Shown here piece by piece: positions 1 through 5,790 of a stretch of 8,054 nucleotides of DNA. The notes below the pieces were generated by a model, which had not been told where the DNA came from, searched no databases, and saw only the letters and a list, made by a program, of their open reading frames with translations. Within the stretch, counting starts at the first letter, position 1; every line of letters begins with the position of its first letter. Source of the stretch: Rhodospirillaceae bacterium (lineage in GTDB: Bacteria > Pseudomonadota > Alphaproteobacteria > CADEGL01); contig JABIRQ010000253.1 in assembly GCA_018699755.1 (NCBI GenBank), positions 1 to 8,054 of the forward strand, given 5' to 3'. A program made the position numbers and the translations under genes.

Positions 1-332
1 CGGTAGCCGCTGTCGACCCGCTCGATCTCGCGCGCGATCAGGCCGTAGGAGACATAGTTGACGCCGGCGCAGCCATAGCCGTGCAGGCTGGCGCCGAGAA
101 AGCCCAGTTTGCCCATCTCGCGCATGATGTCGCGGTCGAAATTTTCGTTCCGCGCCGCGTCCAGAATGCGCGGCATCAGGCGGTCCTGGGCATATTCCCG
201 CGCCGTATCGCGGATCATCCGCTCGTCCTCGTCCAGTTGGGCGTCGAGGCGGAAGGGATCCTGCCAGTCGAAGGGCGCGGTCTTGGGTCGGGAGGAGGGT
301 CCGGCCTTCGTGGCGGCGTCCTGAGGGCTCAT
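1..332 (-). CDS. gcdH: Glutaryl-CoA dehydrogenase-like acyl-CoA dehydrogenase, N-terminal part (truncated by window edge)
   Basis: This gene runs off the left edge, so only about 110 N-terminal residues are visible. Members of this family are FAD enzymes that oxidise and decarboxylate glutaryl-CoA to crotonyl-CoA in lysine and tryptophan breakdown. The visible part matches the family start: FDWQDPFRLDAQLDEDER at about residues 21-38, then MIRDTAREYAQDRLMPR (39-55), the helix REMGKLGFLGA (71-81), and GVNYVSYGLIAREIERVDSGY (90-110), which is very close to the GcdH signature. Most family members have an EEYGG-type turn before GVNY; here it reads LHGYGCAG. The ATG at 332-330 is preceded by GGAG about nine bases upstream. 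Catalytic and FAD-binding parts lie outside the window, so the exact substrate cannot be confirmed. Another short-chain acyl-CoA dehydrogenase is possible but less likely. Confidence 0.88.
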   Translation of the reverse strand, partial: MSPQDAATKAGPSSRPKTAPFDWQDPFRLDAQLDEDERMIRDTAREYAQDRLMPRILDAARNENFDRDIMREMGKLGFLGASLHGYGCAGVNYVSYGLIAREIERVDSGY

Positions 333-410
333 CGCGGATGACTCCGGTTCTGGTTCGCAAACGCCTGGCACCGACGATCGCCGCCGGGCGCCACCGAGTG
401 TTAAGGATTT

Positions 411-456
411 CTCGCTACGCTTGTCGCGCGGCCTTCGGCCGGGAGTCAAGCGCGAG
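411..456. repeat. Large imperfect inverted repeat / potential hairpin in a divergent intergenic region
   Basis: The arms pair in three blocks. CTCG (411-414) pairs with CGAG (453-456), CGCTTG (418-423) with CAAGCG (447-452), and CGGCC (429-433) with GGCCG (437-441) around a TTC loop. A symmetric 5x5 internal loop and a three-base bulge separate the blocks. No T-tract follows on either strand, so it is not a standard intrinsic terminator. It occupies the middle of the 168-base gap (333-500) between gcdH and the gene at 501. Possible roles are an operator, an mRNA leader structure or a dispersed palindromic repeat. Apart from this element I see no confident promoter in the gap. Confidence 0.5.
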
Positions 457-500
457 GCGGCCGCAAGAGGTGCGCCGACGAAATATGGAAAGAGGGCGGA

Positions 501-773
501 ATGGTGCGGCGGACGGGTGAACGGCAGGCGACGGGAGAGGTTCTGCTGGAATTTCAGCAGGTCGGCAATGCCGTGCGGGTGACGGCCATGGATCCCGTCA
601 CGGCGACCGAGGTCGCCATCCTCGGCGCGCCGAGCGCGGGCCGGGACATCCTGACGCGCAACGCCGTCCGCAAGCTTGACTATGTCTTGGAGAAACGCGC
701 CGCTGGGCACGGTGCGGACGGCGGGTCGGGCGGCGCGCGCAAGACGATTCCCAAGGCGATTCCGGGGCGCTAG
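501..773 (+). CDS. Small uncharacterised protein (DUF6898-like), 90 aa
   Basis: The function is unknown. Residues 12-66 form a compact conserved-looking core (GEVLLEFQQVGNAVRVTAMD, then TATEVAILGAPSAG, then AVRKLDYVLEKR). This resembles a small alphaproteobacterial family I know as DUF6898, whose members share the LLEF..VGN..RV.A.DP.T..EV pattern and the RKL.YVL segment. The family name is from memory and unchecked. The tail (67-90) is Gly-, Arg- and Lys-rich and probably disordered. There is no signal peptide, membrane segment or cysteine. The ATG at 501 follows a purine-rich AGAGGGCGG ribosome site. The gene converges on mucR and is divergent from gcdH, so it is probably a single-gene transcript. 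Family-like conservation and the good ribosome site are why I call it a gene rather than chance. Confidence 0.75.
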   Translation: MVRRTGERQATGEVLLEFQQVGNAVRVTAMDPVTATEVAILGAPSAGRDILTRNAVRKLDYVLEKRAAGHGADGGSGGARKTIPKAIPGR

Positions 774-781
774 GGCACAAG

Positions 782-815
782 AAAACGGCGCAACTTTTGC
801 CGGTCGCGCCGTCTT
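782..815 (-). terminator. Intrinsic terminator of the mucR-type gene
   Basis: Read on the minus strand, ACGGCGC (812-806) pairs perfectly with GCGCCGT (791-785). The stem can be extended by A-T pairs and one G-T pair, encloses a 14-base loop and is followed directly by TTTTCTTG. That is a GC stem plus U-tract in the direction of the minus-strand regulator, about 65 bases past its stop. On the plus strand the stem is followed by TCTTGG, a poor U-tract, so it is less convincing as a terminator for the 501-773 gene. Confidence 0.65.
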
Positions 816-879
816 GGAAACATGCCGGGGCCGCCGACGCGGCGCCGCCCCATCGGCGGGGACTGTTGGGGGACGGGCG

Positions 880-1326
880 CTATTCGACGCGCCGGCGTCC
901 GCGGCCGCCAACCGTCTTGCGGCCCAGGCCGATCTTCTTGGCGAACTCCGAACGCTGCTTGGCATAGTTCGGCGCGACCATCGGATAGTCCGGCGGCAGG
1001 TTCCATTTCGCCCGATACTCGTCCGGCGTCATCTCGTAGGTGGTCCTGAGGTGGCGTTTGAGCATTTTCAGCTTCTTGCCGTCCTCGAGACAGATGACGT
1101 AATCCGGCGTGATTGACTTGCGGATCGGAACGGCCGGCTTGAGCGGCTCGGCCACGGCTTCCGCCGCGTCCCCCTCGAGCGCCGTCAGCGAGCCGTACAC
1201 GGATTTGATGACCTCGGAAATTTGCGCCGCCGGCAGCATATTGTTGCCGACATAAGCGGAAACCACCTGGGCAGTCATCCGCAACATGTCCTCGTGGGAC
1301 ATCTTCTGCGGGTTTTCCTCTGACAT
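880..1326 (-). CDS. mucR: MucR/Ros-family transcriptional regulator
   Basis: This is a 148-residue DNA-binding protein, the normal family length. The family comprises global regulators of surface polysaccharide, motility, cell-cycle and virulence genes in alphaproteobacteria, and several members act as H-NS-like binders of AT-rich DNA. The N-terminal half (about 10-50, including MLRMTAQVVSAYVGNN) corresponds to the oligomerisation region. The C-terminal half carries the Ros zinc-finger fold: ICLEDGKKLKMLKRHL (78-93), MTPDEYRAKWNLP (99-111) and DYPMVAPNYAKQRSEFAKKIGLGRK (113-137), then a basic GRGRRR tail. Of the zinc-site positions, Cys79, Asp82 and His92 are present, but the position of the second histidine is Tyr97. 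The ATG at 1326 is preceded by GGGAGG, 11 bases away. A strong candidate promoter lies at 1462-1490 and a terminator at 782-815, so it is probably monocistronic. Family assignment is secure; targets are unknown. Confidence 0.95.
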   Translation of the reverse strand: MSEENPQKMSHEDMLRMTAQVVSAYVGNNMLPAAQISEVIKSVYGSLTALEGDAAEAVAEPLKPAVPIRKSITPDYVICLEDGKKLKMLKRHLRTTYEMTPDEYRAKWNLPPDYPMVAPNYAKQRSEFAKKIGLGRKTVGGRGRRRVE

Positions 1327-1390
1327 GTTTCCAATACCCTCCCGAACACATCTTTAGCGGCGCATCTCATGTCATGTCGCCCGCTACCTG

Positions 1391-1435
1391 TCAATTATAT
1401 AAAATAATAGTTGGAGTATTCAATTCTTGTTTTCT
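1391..1435. promoter_or_regulatory. AT-rich block in the mucR leader, candidate MucR autoregulatory site
   Basis: Eighteen of the 20 bases at 1391-1410 are A or T, including several TA steps, and the bases up to 1435 stay AT-rich. This contrasts sharply with the GC-rich surroundings. It lies between the proposed mucR start site (about 1455) and the mucR start codon. Several MucR proteins repress their own genes and prefer AT-rich DNA with TA steps, so self-binding is a natural reading. That role is inferred from family behaviour and position only. Confidence 0.45.
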
Positions 1436-1461
1436 GCCACCGAACAATAATGGTTTTCGGC

Positions 1462-1490
1462 CTTAGACTCCCGAACTCGGGTCCTGTCAA
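1462..1490 (-). promoter_or_regulatory. Sigma70-type promoter of the mucR-type gene
   Basis: On the minus strand there is a perfect -35 hexamer TTGACA (1490-1485), a spacer of exactly 17 bases, and TCTAAG (1467-1462), matching the TATAAT consensus at 4 of 6 positions. This predicts transcription starting near 1455 and a leader of about 130 bases before the mucR ATG. The spacer contains the perfect palindrome CCCGAACTCGGG (1470-1481), a likely place for a repressor to sit. No other minus-strand candidate between 1327 and 1732 is as good. Confidence 0.6.
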
Positions 1491-1657
1491 GAAACGGGCA
1501 AGGCCTTTACCTGAGAAATAGAGTCGGTGCGGGGCGACGAGTTTGCTCGCGGCGCGCAATACCTTGAGTTGAGCGCGATGCATTGAAATCATGGCCTTGG
1601 AAGGGTGTGTTGGCACTGTCGTTATCGAGGCGCCGATTGGTGCCGACCCCGACAGGT

Positions 1658-1674
1658 TGTGACCTCCTTTCACA
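1658..1674. promoter_or_regulatory. Dyad TGTGA-N7-TCACA upstream of rpiB
   Basis: TGTGA (1658-1662) and TCACA (1670-1674) are perfect inverted half-sites with a seven-base spacer, about 60 bases before the rpiB start. The half-sites equal those of CRP-type regulators, but CRP needs a six-base spacer, so identity of the regulator is open. The dyad overlaps the expected -35 position of the candidate rpiB promoter at 1688-1696. The same stretch contains ACCTCCTTTC (1662-1671), which matches the 16S rRNA anti-Shine-Dalgarno tail. Confidence 0.35.
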
Positions 1675-1687
1675 CCCAAACGACATG

Positions 1688-1696
1688 TGGTATGCA
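1688..1696 (+). promoter_or_regulatory. Candidate extended -10 element for the rpiB operon
   Basis: The sequence TGGTATGCA fits an extended -10 pattern (TG, one base, then TAT). The -35 position 17 bases upstream (TTTCAC, 1668-1673) is poor, which could mean an activator is needed or that the true promoter lies elsewhere. Transcription would begin near 1703, about 30 bases before rpiB. The rest of 1500-1650 holds no better plus-strand promoter that I can support. Confidence 0.25.
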
Positions 1697-1732
1697 CTGC
1701 AACGCGCTGCATCGGGAGGGCGTTGAGGCTTC

Positions 1733-2173
1733 ATGGGTGCAAAATCGGTCGTCATTGCGTCCGACCATGCCGGGTTTGATCTGAAGACGGAACTCAAGGA
1801 GCAGCTTGAGGCCGGGGGATACGACGTGCTGGATCTCGGAACCGACGGTCCTGGCAGCGTCGACTACCCCGACTTCGGCCACGCTTTGGCCCAGGCCATC
1901 GAGGACGGCAAGGTCGAGCGCGGGGTGCTGGTTTGCGGCAGCGGCATCGGCATCGGCATGGCGGCGAATCGCCACAAGGGCGTGCGCGCCGCAGTCTGCC
2001 ACGACGTGACGTCCGCCCGGCTCGCGCGCGAGCATAACGACGCCAATGTGCTGGCCCTGGGCGCGCGCCTCGTCGGGCCGGAGGTCGCGCGCGAATGTCT
2101 TCGCGTCTTTCTCGATACGCCGTTCGAAGGCGGGCGCCATGCCCGCCGGGTCGCCAAGATAGACCCAAGATAG
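1733..2173 (+). CDS. rpiB: Ribose-5-phosphate isomerase B
   Basis: This cytoplasmic enzyme interconverts ribose 5-phosphate and ribulose 5-phosphate in the pentose phosphate pathway. The 146-residue length is typical of the RpiB/LacAB family. Visible motifs are IASDHAGFDLK (8-18) with the substrate-contacting Asp11 and His12, DYPDFG (44-49), VCGSGIGIGMAANR (67-80) with the catalytic-base Cys68, and EHNDANVLALGARL (100-113) with His101. All expected active-site residues are present. The ATG at 1733 has GAGG four bases upstream and GGGAGGG further up. It is the first gene of the plus-strand cluster, with 51 bases to glyA. Its product ribulose 5-phosphate is the substrate of the RibB domain encoded downstream. 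An rpiB-glyA-nrdR-rib order is common in alphaproteobacteria, which supports the assignment. Confidence 0.96.
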   Translation: MGAKSVVIASDHAGFDLKTELKEQLEAGGYDVLDLGTDGPGSVDYPDFGHALAQAIEDGKVERGVLVCGSGIGIGMAANRHKGVRAAVCHDVTSARLAREHNDANVLALGARLVGPEVARECLRVFLDTPFEGGRHARRVAKIDPR

Positions 2174-2182
2174 ACTAGGGCG

Positions 2183-2198
2183 GCCCGACTGATCGGGC
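2183..2198 (+). other. Intercistronic hairpin between rpiB and glyA
   Basis: GCCCGA (2183-2188) and TCGGGC (2193-2198) form a perfect six-base-pair stem with a four-base CTGA loop, ten bases after the rpiB stop codon. No T-tract follows, so it is not a classical terminator. It could stabilise or mark a processing point in the rpiB-glyA mRNA, or allow partial attenuation. The role is inference. Confidence 0.4.
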
Positions 2199-2223
2199 GC
2201 GCTCCGCCGAAGGGGGTAGGGAT

Positions 2224-3537
2224 TTGACGGTGACCGATACGCGAACGCTTTCCAATCGCTTGCCCGAGGCGGCCTTCTTTGAAGGCTCGCTCGCCGAATG
2301 CGATTCGGAACTGGCGGCGGCCATCGACGCCGAGCTCGGCCGCCAGCGTGAACATATCGAGTTGATCGCCTCGGAAAACATCGTTTCGCGCGCGGTGCTG
2401 GAGGCCCAGGGCTCGGTGCTGACGAACAAATACGCCGAGGGTTATCCGGGGCGCCGCTATTACGGCGGTTGCGAATTCGTCGACATCGCCGAGAGCCTGG
2501 CGATCGCCCGTGCCAAGGAGCTGTTCGGCTGCGCCTTCGCCAATGTCCAACCCCATTCGGGCGCTCAGGCGAATGCCGAGGTATTCCTGGCCCTGCTCGA
2601 ACCGGGCGACACCTTCATGGGCCTGTCCCTGGCCGCGGGCGGCCATCTGACCCATGGCTCGCCGGTCAACGTTTCAGGCAAATGGTTCAAGCCGGTGCCC
2701 TATTCGGTCGATCGCGAAAGCAGCCTGATCGACCATGACGAGGTCGAGCGTCTGGCGCTGGAGCATCGCCCCAAATTGATCATCGCGGGCGGCTCCGCCT
2801 ATCCGCGGGGGATCGATTTCGCCCGCTTCCGGTCGATCGCGGACAAGATCGGCGCTTATTTCATGGTCGATATGGCCCATTTCGCCGGGCTGGTCGCGGG
2901 CGGCGCCCATCCGAGCCCGCTGCCCCATGCCCATGTCGTCACGACGACCACCCACAAGACCCTGCGCGGCCCGCGCGGGGGCATGATCCTGAGCAACGAC
3001 GAGGCGCTCGGGAAGAAATTCAATTCGGCGGTCTTCCCGGGCATGCAGGGCGGCCCGCTGATGCATGTCATCGCCGCCAAGGCGGTGGCGTTCGGCGAGG
3101 CCATGAAGCCGGAATTCCGGGACTATGCCCGGCGCGTGGTCGAGAATGCCCGCGCCATGGCCGCGACCCTGGGCGAGCGCGGCTTCGATCTCGTGGCGGA
3201 CGGCACCGACACCCATCTGATCCTGGTCGATCTGCGCTCCAAGGGGCTGACGGGGAAGGCGGGGGAGGAAAGCCTGGGGCGCGCCAATCTGACCTGCAAC
3301 AAGAACGGGGTGCCGTTCGACCCGGAAAAGCCGGCCGTGACCTCGGGCATCCGCCTGGGCTCGCCCGCCGGCACGACGCGGGGCTTCGGCCCCGACGAAT
3401 TCCGCGCGGTCGGCGGTCTGATCGCGGATGTGTTGGATGCGCTCTGCGAGAACCCGGACGACAACGGAGCCGCCGAAGACGCGGCGCGGGATGCGGCGCT
3501 GGCGCTATGTCGGCGCTTCCCGATCTATCCGGCCTGA
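2224..3537 (+). CDS. glyA: Serine hydroxymethyltransferase
   Basis: This PLP enzyme converts serine and tetrahydrofolate to glycine and 5,10-methylene-tetrahydrofolate, the main source of one-carbon units for thymidylate, purines and methionine. At 437 residues it is full length, with about 20 more N-terminal residues than E. coli GlyA. Motifs are ELIASEN (46-52), NKYAEGYPGRRYYGG (68-82), VDMAHFAGLVAGG (215-227) with PLP-contacting Asp216 and His219, the Schiff-base lysine Lys245 in TTTTHKTLRGPRGG (240-253), and SGIRLGSPAGTTRG (374-387) with carboxylate-binding Arg377. No ATG begins the gene. TTG at 2224 has AGGGGG seven bases upstream; GTG at 2230, two codons later in frame, is the alternative. 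It sits 51 bases after rpiB and 32 before nrdR, inside the operon. Confidence 0.97.
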   Translation: MTVTDTRTLSNRLPEAAFFEGSLAECDSELAAAIDAELGRQREHIELIASENIVSRAVLEAQGSVLTNKYAEGYPGRRYYGGCEFVDIAESLAIARAKELFGCAFANVQPHSGAQANAEVFLALLEPGDTFMGLSLAAGGHLTHGSPVNVSGKWFKPVPYSVDRESSLIDHDEVERLALEHRPKLIIAGGSAYPRGIDFARFRSIADKIGAYFMVDMAHFAGLVAGGAHPSPLPHAHVVTTTTHKTLRGPRGGMILSNDEALGKKFNSAVFPGMQGGPLMHVIAAKAVAFGEAMKPEFRDYARRVVENARAMAATLGERGFDLVADGTDTHLILVDLRSKGLTGKAGEESLGRANLTCNKNGVPFDPEKPAVTSGIRLGSPAGTTRGFGPDEFRAVGGLIADVLDALCENPDDNGAAEDAARDAALALCRRFPIYPA

Positions 3538-3569
3538 AAACCGGGCGGCCCGAGGGGGAGAACTGAACG

Positions 3570-4031
3570 ATGCATTGTCCGTTCTGCGGAAACGACGATA
3601 CCCAGGTCAAGGATTCGCGGCCGACCGAGGACGGCGCCGCCATCCGCCGTCGCCGCTCGTGTCCGGCTTGCGGTTCGCGCTTCACCACTTTCGAGCGCAT
3701 TCAGCTGCGCGAGTTGACCGTGATGAAGTCGAACAACCAGCGGGTGCCCTTCGATCGGGACAAGCTGTCGCGCTCGATCGAGATCGCCTGCCGCAAGCGC
3801 AGCATCGAGCCGGAGCGGATCGAGCGCATGGTCAACGGCATCGTGCGCCGCCTGGAAAGCTCGGGCGAGAACGAAATTCCTTCGCCTGTGATCGGCGAGA
3901 TGGTGATGGACGCCTTGCGCAGCCTCGATCCCGTGGCTTATGTCCGCTTCGCCTCGGTCTACCGCAATTTCCGTGAAGCCAAGGATTTCGAGGAGTTCGT
4001 GGGCAAGCTGGATGGCGATATCGTCGACTGA
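3570..4031 (+). CDS. nrdR: Transcriptional repressor NrdR (zinc ribbon / ATP-cone)
   Basis: NrdR represses ribonucleotide reductase genes by binding paired NrdR boxes when its ATP-cone is loaded with dATP and ATP. The 153-residue length is standard. The N-terminal zinc ribbon has all four cysteines (Cys3, Cys6, Cys31, Cys34), with the conserved VKDSRP and IRRRRSCPACGSRFTTFER segments. The ATP-cone spans about residues 49-139, beginning VMKSNNQRVPFDRDKLSRSI. The ATG at 3570 follows a very strong purine tract (GAGGGGGAG, 3552-3560). It lies 32 bases after glyA and 19 before ribD. I did not find a convincing NrdR box in the window, so its targets are probably elsewhere. Its place beside glyA and ribD is a widespread bacterial arrangement. 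Confidence 0.97.
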   Translation: MHCPFCGNDDTQVKDSRPTEDGAAIRRRRSCPACGSRFTTFERIQLRELTVMKSNNQRVPFDRDKLSRSIEIACRKRSIEPERIERMVNGIVRRLESSGENEIPSPVIGEMVMDALRSLDPVAYVRFASVYRNFREAKDFEEFVGKLDGDIVD

Positions 4032-4050
4032 GGCGCCTGGGGCCGGTCCC

Positions 4051-5169
4051 ATGCTTCATCCCATGGACGCCCACCACATGGCGATCGCGCTGCGTCTGGC
4101 GCGCCGCGCGCTTGGCACCGCATGGCCCAATCCGGCCGTGGGTTGCGTGATCGTCGCGGGCCGGGGCGCCGAAGCCCGCGTCGTCGGGCGCGGCTGGACC
4201 CGGCCGGGCGGGCGGCCCCATGCCGAGACCGAAGCGTTGCGCCGGGCAGGCGAGGCTGCGCGGGGCGCCACCGCCTTCGTCACCCTCGAACCGTGTTCCC
4301 ATACCGGTAAGACGCCGCCCTGCACGGACGCCCTGAAGGCAGCCGGAATCGCGCGGGTCGTGGCGGCGATGGTCGATCCTGACAATCGCGTCTCCGGTCG
4401 GGGACTTAAGGCGCTGGAAGCCGCCGGAATCGCCGTCGAATGCGGCTTGGGCGGGGCGGAAGCGGCGGAGATCAACGCCGGATACATCCTGCACCGGACG
4501 CTGGGCCGGCCGCTCGTCACCCTCAAGCTCGCGACCACCCTGGACGGGCGGATTGCGACCCATCGCGGGGAAAGCCGCTGGATCACGGGCGATTCGGCGC
4601 GCGCCGCCGCTCATCTCCTGCGTGCGCGCCACGACGCCATCATGGTCGGCATCGGCACGGCGGCCGAGGACGACCCGATGCTCGACTGCCGGTTGCCGGG
4701 GCTCGAGGGCCGTTCGCCCTTGCGCGTCGTGCTCGACGGCCATCTGCGCCTGCCGCTGACCAATCGCATGGTGGCGACGGCAAAGGATCAGGCGACTTGG
4801 GTGATCACCCGCGAGGGCGGCGACGAGGGGCGCAAGGATCTGCTCGCCGAGGCCGGGGTCGAGATCGTCGAGGTGCCGGCCGATCACGAGGACCGGCCGC
4901 CCCTATCGGCGATCCTCGCCCTCCTGGCCGAAGCCGGCGTGACCCGCCTTCTGGTCGAGGGCGGCAGCCATCTGACGGCGGCCTTCCTTGCCGAGGATCT
5001 GGTCGACCGGATCGAGTGGTTCCGCGCGCCCATGCTGATGGGCGGCGACGGCGTGCCCGCGGTCCAGCCCTTCGGCGTCGACCGCCTGAGCGAGGCGCCG
5101 CGCTATACCCGGACGAATATCCGGTTCCCGGGCCCGGATCTGCTGGAAAGCCTGCGGCGCGGCGACTAG
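4051..5169 (+). CDS. ribD: Bifunctional riboflavin deaminase/reductase RibD
   Basis: RibD performs the second and third steps of riboflavin synthesis: deamination of the pyrimidine made by GTP cyclohydrolase II, then NADPH-dependent reduction of the ribosyl side chain. From ATG 4051 the product has 372 residues, the usual size. The deaminase domain (about 5-145) shows PNPAVGCVIV (26-35), the catalytic HAE (57-59) and PCSHTGKTPPC (81-91), giving zinc ligands His57, Cys82 and Cys91. The reductase domain (about 153-368) shows LKLATTLDGRIA (158-169), SRWITG (175-180), VGIGTAAEDDP (199-209) and LVEGG (301-305). The frame stays open upstream into nrdR, but similarity begins at MDAHHMAIAL. ATG 4051 has GGGG eight bases upstream; ATG 4063 (MDAHHM) is the alternative. 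No FMN riboswitch fits in the 19-base gap after nrdR. Confidence 0.96.
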   Translation: MLHPMDAHHMAIALRLARRALGTAWPNPAVGCVIVAGRGAEARVVGRGWTRPGGRPHAETEALRRAGEAARGATAFVTLEPCSHTGKTPPCTDALKAAGIARVVAAMVDPDNRVSGRGLKALEAAGIAVECGLGGAEAAEINAGYILHRTLGRPLVTLKLATTLDGRIATHRGESRWITGDSARAAAHLLRARHDAIMVGIGTAAEDDPMLDCRLPGLEGRSPLRVVLDGHLRLPLTNRMVATAKDQATWVITREGGDEGRKDLLAEAGVEIVEVPADHEDRPPLSAILALLAEAGVTRLLVEGGSHLTAAFLAEDLVDRIEWFRAPMLMGGDGVPAVQPFGVDRLSEAPRYTRTNIRFPGPDLLESLRRGD

Positions 5170-5179
5170 TCTGCCGCTC

Positions 5180-5782
5180 ATGTTCACTGGAATCGTTACG
5201 GACCTCGGCCGGGTGCGTCGGATCGACCGGGGCGGCGACACGCGCGTCGAGATCGCCACCGGCTACGACATTGCCGGCATCGAGATCGGCGCGTCCATCG
5301 CCTGCAGCGGCGCCTGCCTGACGGCGGTCGAGACCGGGCCAGGCTGGTTCGCGGTCGAGGTTTCGGCGGAGACCCTGGCGCGCACAAATCTGGGCGCATG
5401 GAAAGAGGGCGCGCCGGTCAATCTCGAACGCAGCCTGACCCTTTCGGCCGAGCTGGGCGGCCATATCGTGCTCGGCCATGTCGACGGCCTGGCCTCGGTC
5501 GAGAGCATCGAGCCCGAGGGCGACAGCCTGCGTTTCCTTTTCGCCGTGCCGGCGGCCCTGGCCCGTTTCGTCGCGCCCAAGGGCTCGGTCGCCCTCGACG
5601 GCGTCTCCCTGACCGTGAACGCCGTCGAGGACCTGGCCGACGGCCGCGCGCGTTTCGGCGTCAACGTGATTCCGCATACCCGTGCGGTCACCACCTTCGG
5701 TGCCATGCGCCCGGGCCATGCGGTGAACCTTGAGGTGGATCTGCTGGCGCGCTATACGGCCCGCCTCATGGGGCGCGAATAG
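5180..5782 (+). CDS. ribE: Riboflavin synthase, alpha subunit
   Basis: This enzyme catalyses the last step, dismutation of two 6,7-dimethyl-8-ribityllumazine molecules into riboflavin and the pyrimidine that RibH reuses. The 200-residue protein has two tandem lumazine-binding barrels. The first starts with the hallmark MFTGIV and includes GASIACSGACLTAV (37-50) and SAETLARTNLG (62-72). The second repeats the pattern as GGHIVLGHVDG (93-103), GSVALDGVSLTVN (135-147) and IPHTRAVTTFG (164-174). The ATG at 5180 is ten bases after the ribD stop. Its upstream sequence is a poor ribosome site, which suggests translation coupled to ribD. The next gene's ribosome site overlaps its TAG stop. The gene is called ribC in some species. 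Confidence 0.96.
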   Translation: MFTGIVTDLGRVRRIDRGGDTRVEIATGYDIAGIEIGASIACSGACLTAVETGPGWFAVEVSAETLARTNLGAWKEGAPVNLERSLTLSAELGGHIVLGHVDGLASVESIEPEGDSLRFLFAVPAALARFVAPKGSVALDGVSLTVNAVEDLADGRARFGVNVIPHTRAVTTFGAMRPGHAVNLEVDLLARYTARLMGRE

Positions 5783-5790
5783 GAGCGCGA

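Noticed and set aside
399..427. A sigma70 promoter for gcdH on the minus strand (GCGACA, 17 bases, TTAACA).
   Set aside because: Both hexamers are weak and overlap the hairpin; the match is too poor to annotate.
81..520. Plus-strand reading frames opposite gcdH and across the divergent gap.
   Set aside because: They lie antisense to a clear acyl-CoA dehydrogenase or are arginine-rich, as expected for shadow frames in GC-rich DNA.
1611..1626. A sigma54-like promoter (TGGCAC followed by TTATC) upstream of rpiB.
   Set aside because: The essential GC of the -12 element is absent (TTAT instead of TTGC).
1395..1712. A 105-codon minus-strand reading frame covering the mucR-rpiB gap.
   Set aside because: It resembles no family, crosses the mucR promoter and AT-rich block, and has no ribosome site at its first ATG. 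It is best treated as non-coding.
3542..3552. Interrupted palindrome CGGGC-G-GCCCG between glyA and nrdR.
   Set aside because: The one-base loop cannot form a hairpin of this length, there is no T-tract, and such short palindromes are expected in GC-rich DNA.
3940..4050. An upstream extension of the ribD frame into nrdR.
   Set aside because: The RibD similarity starts at 4051-4063, and the extension only reads nrdR in another frame.
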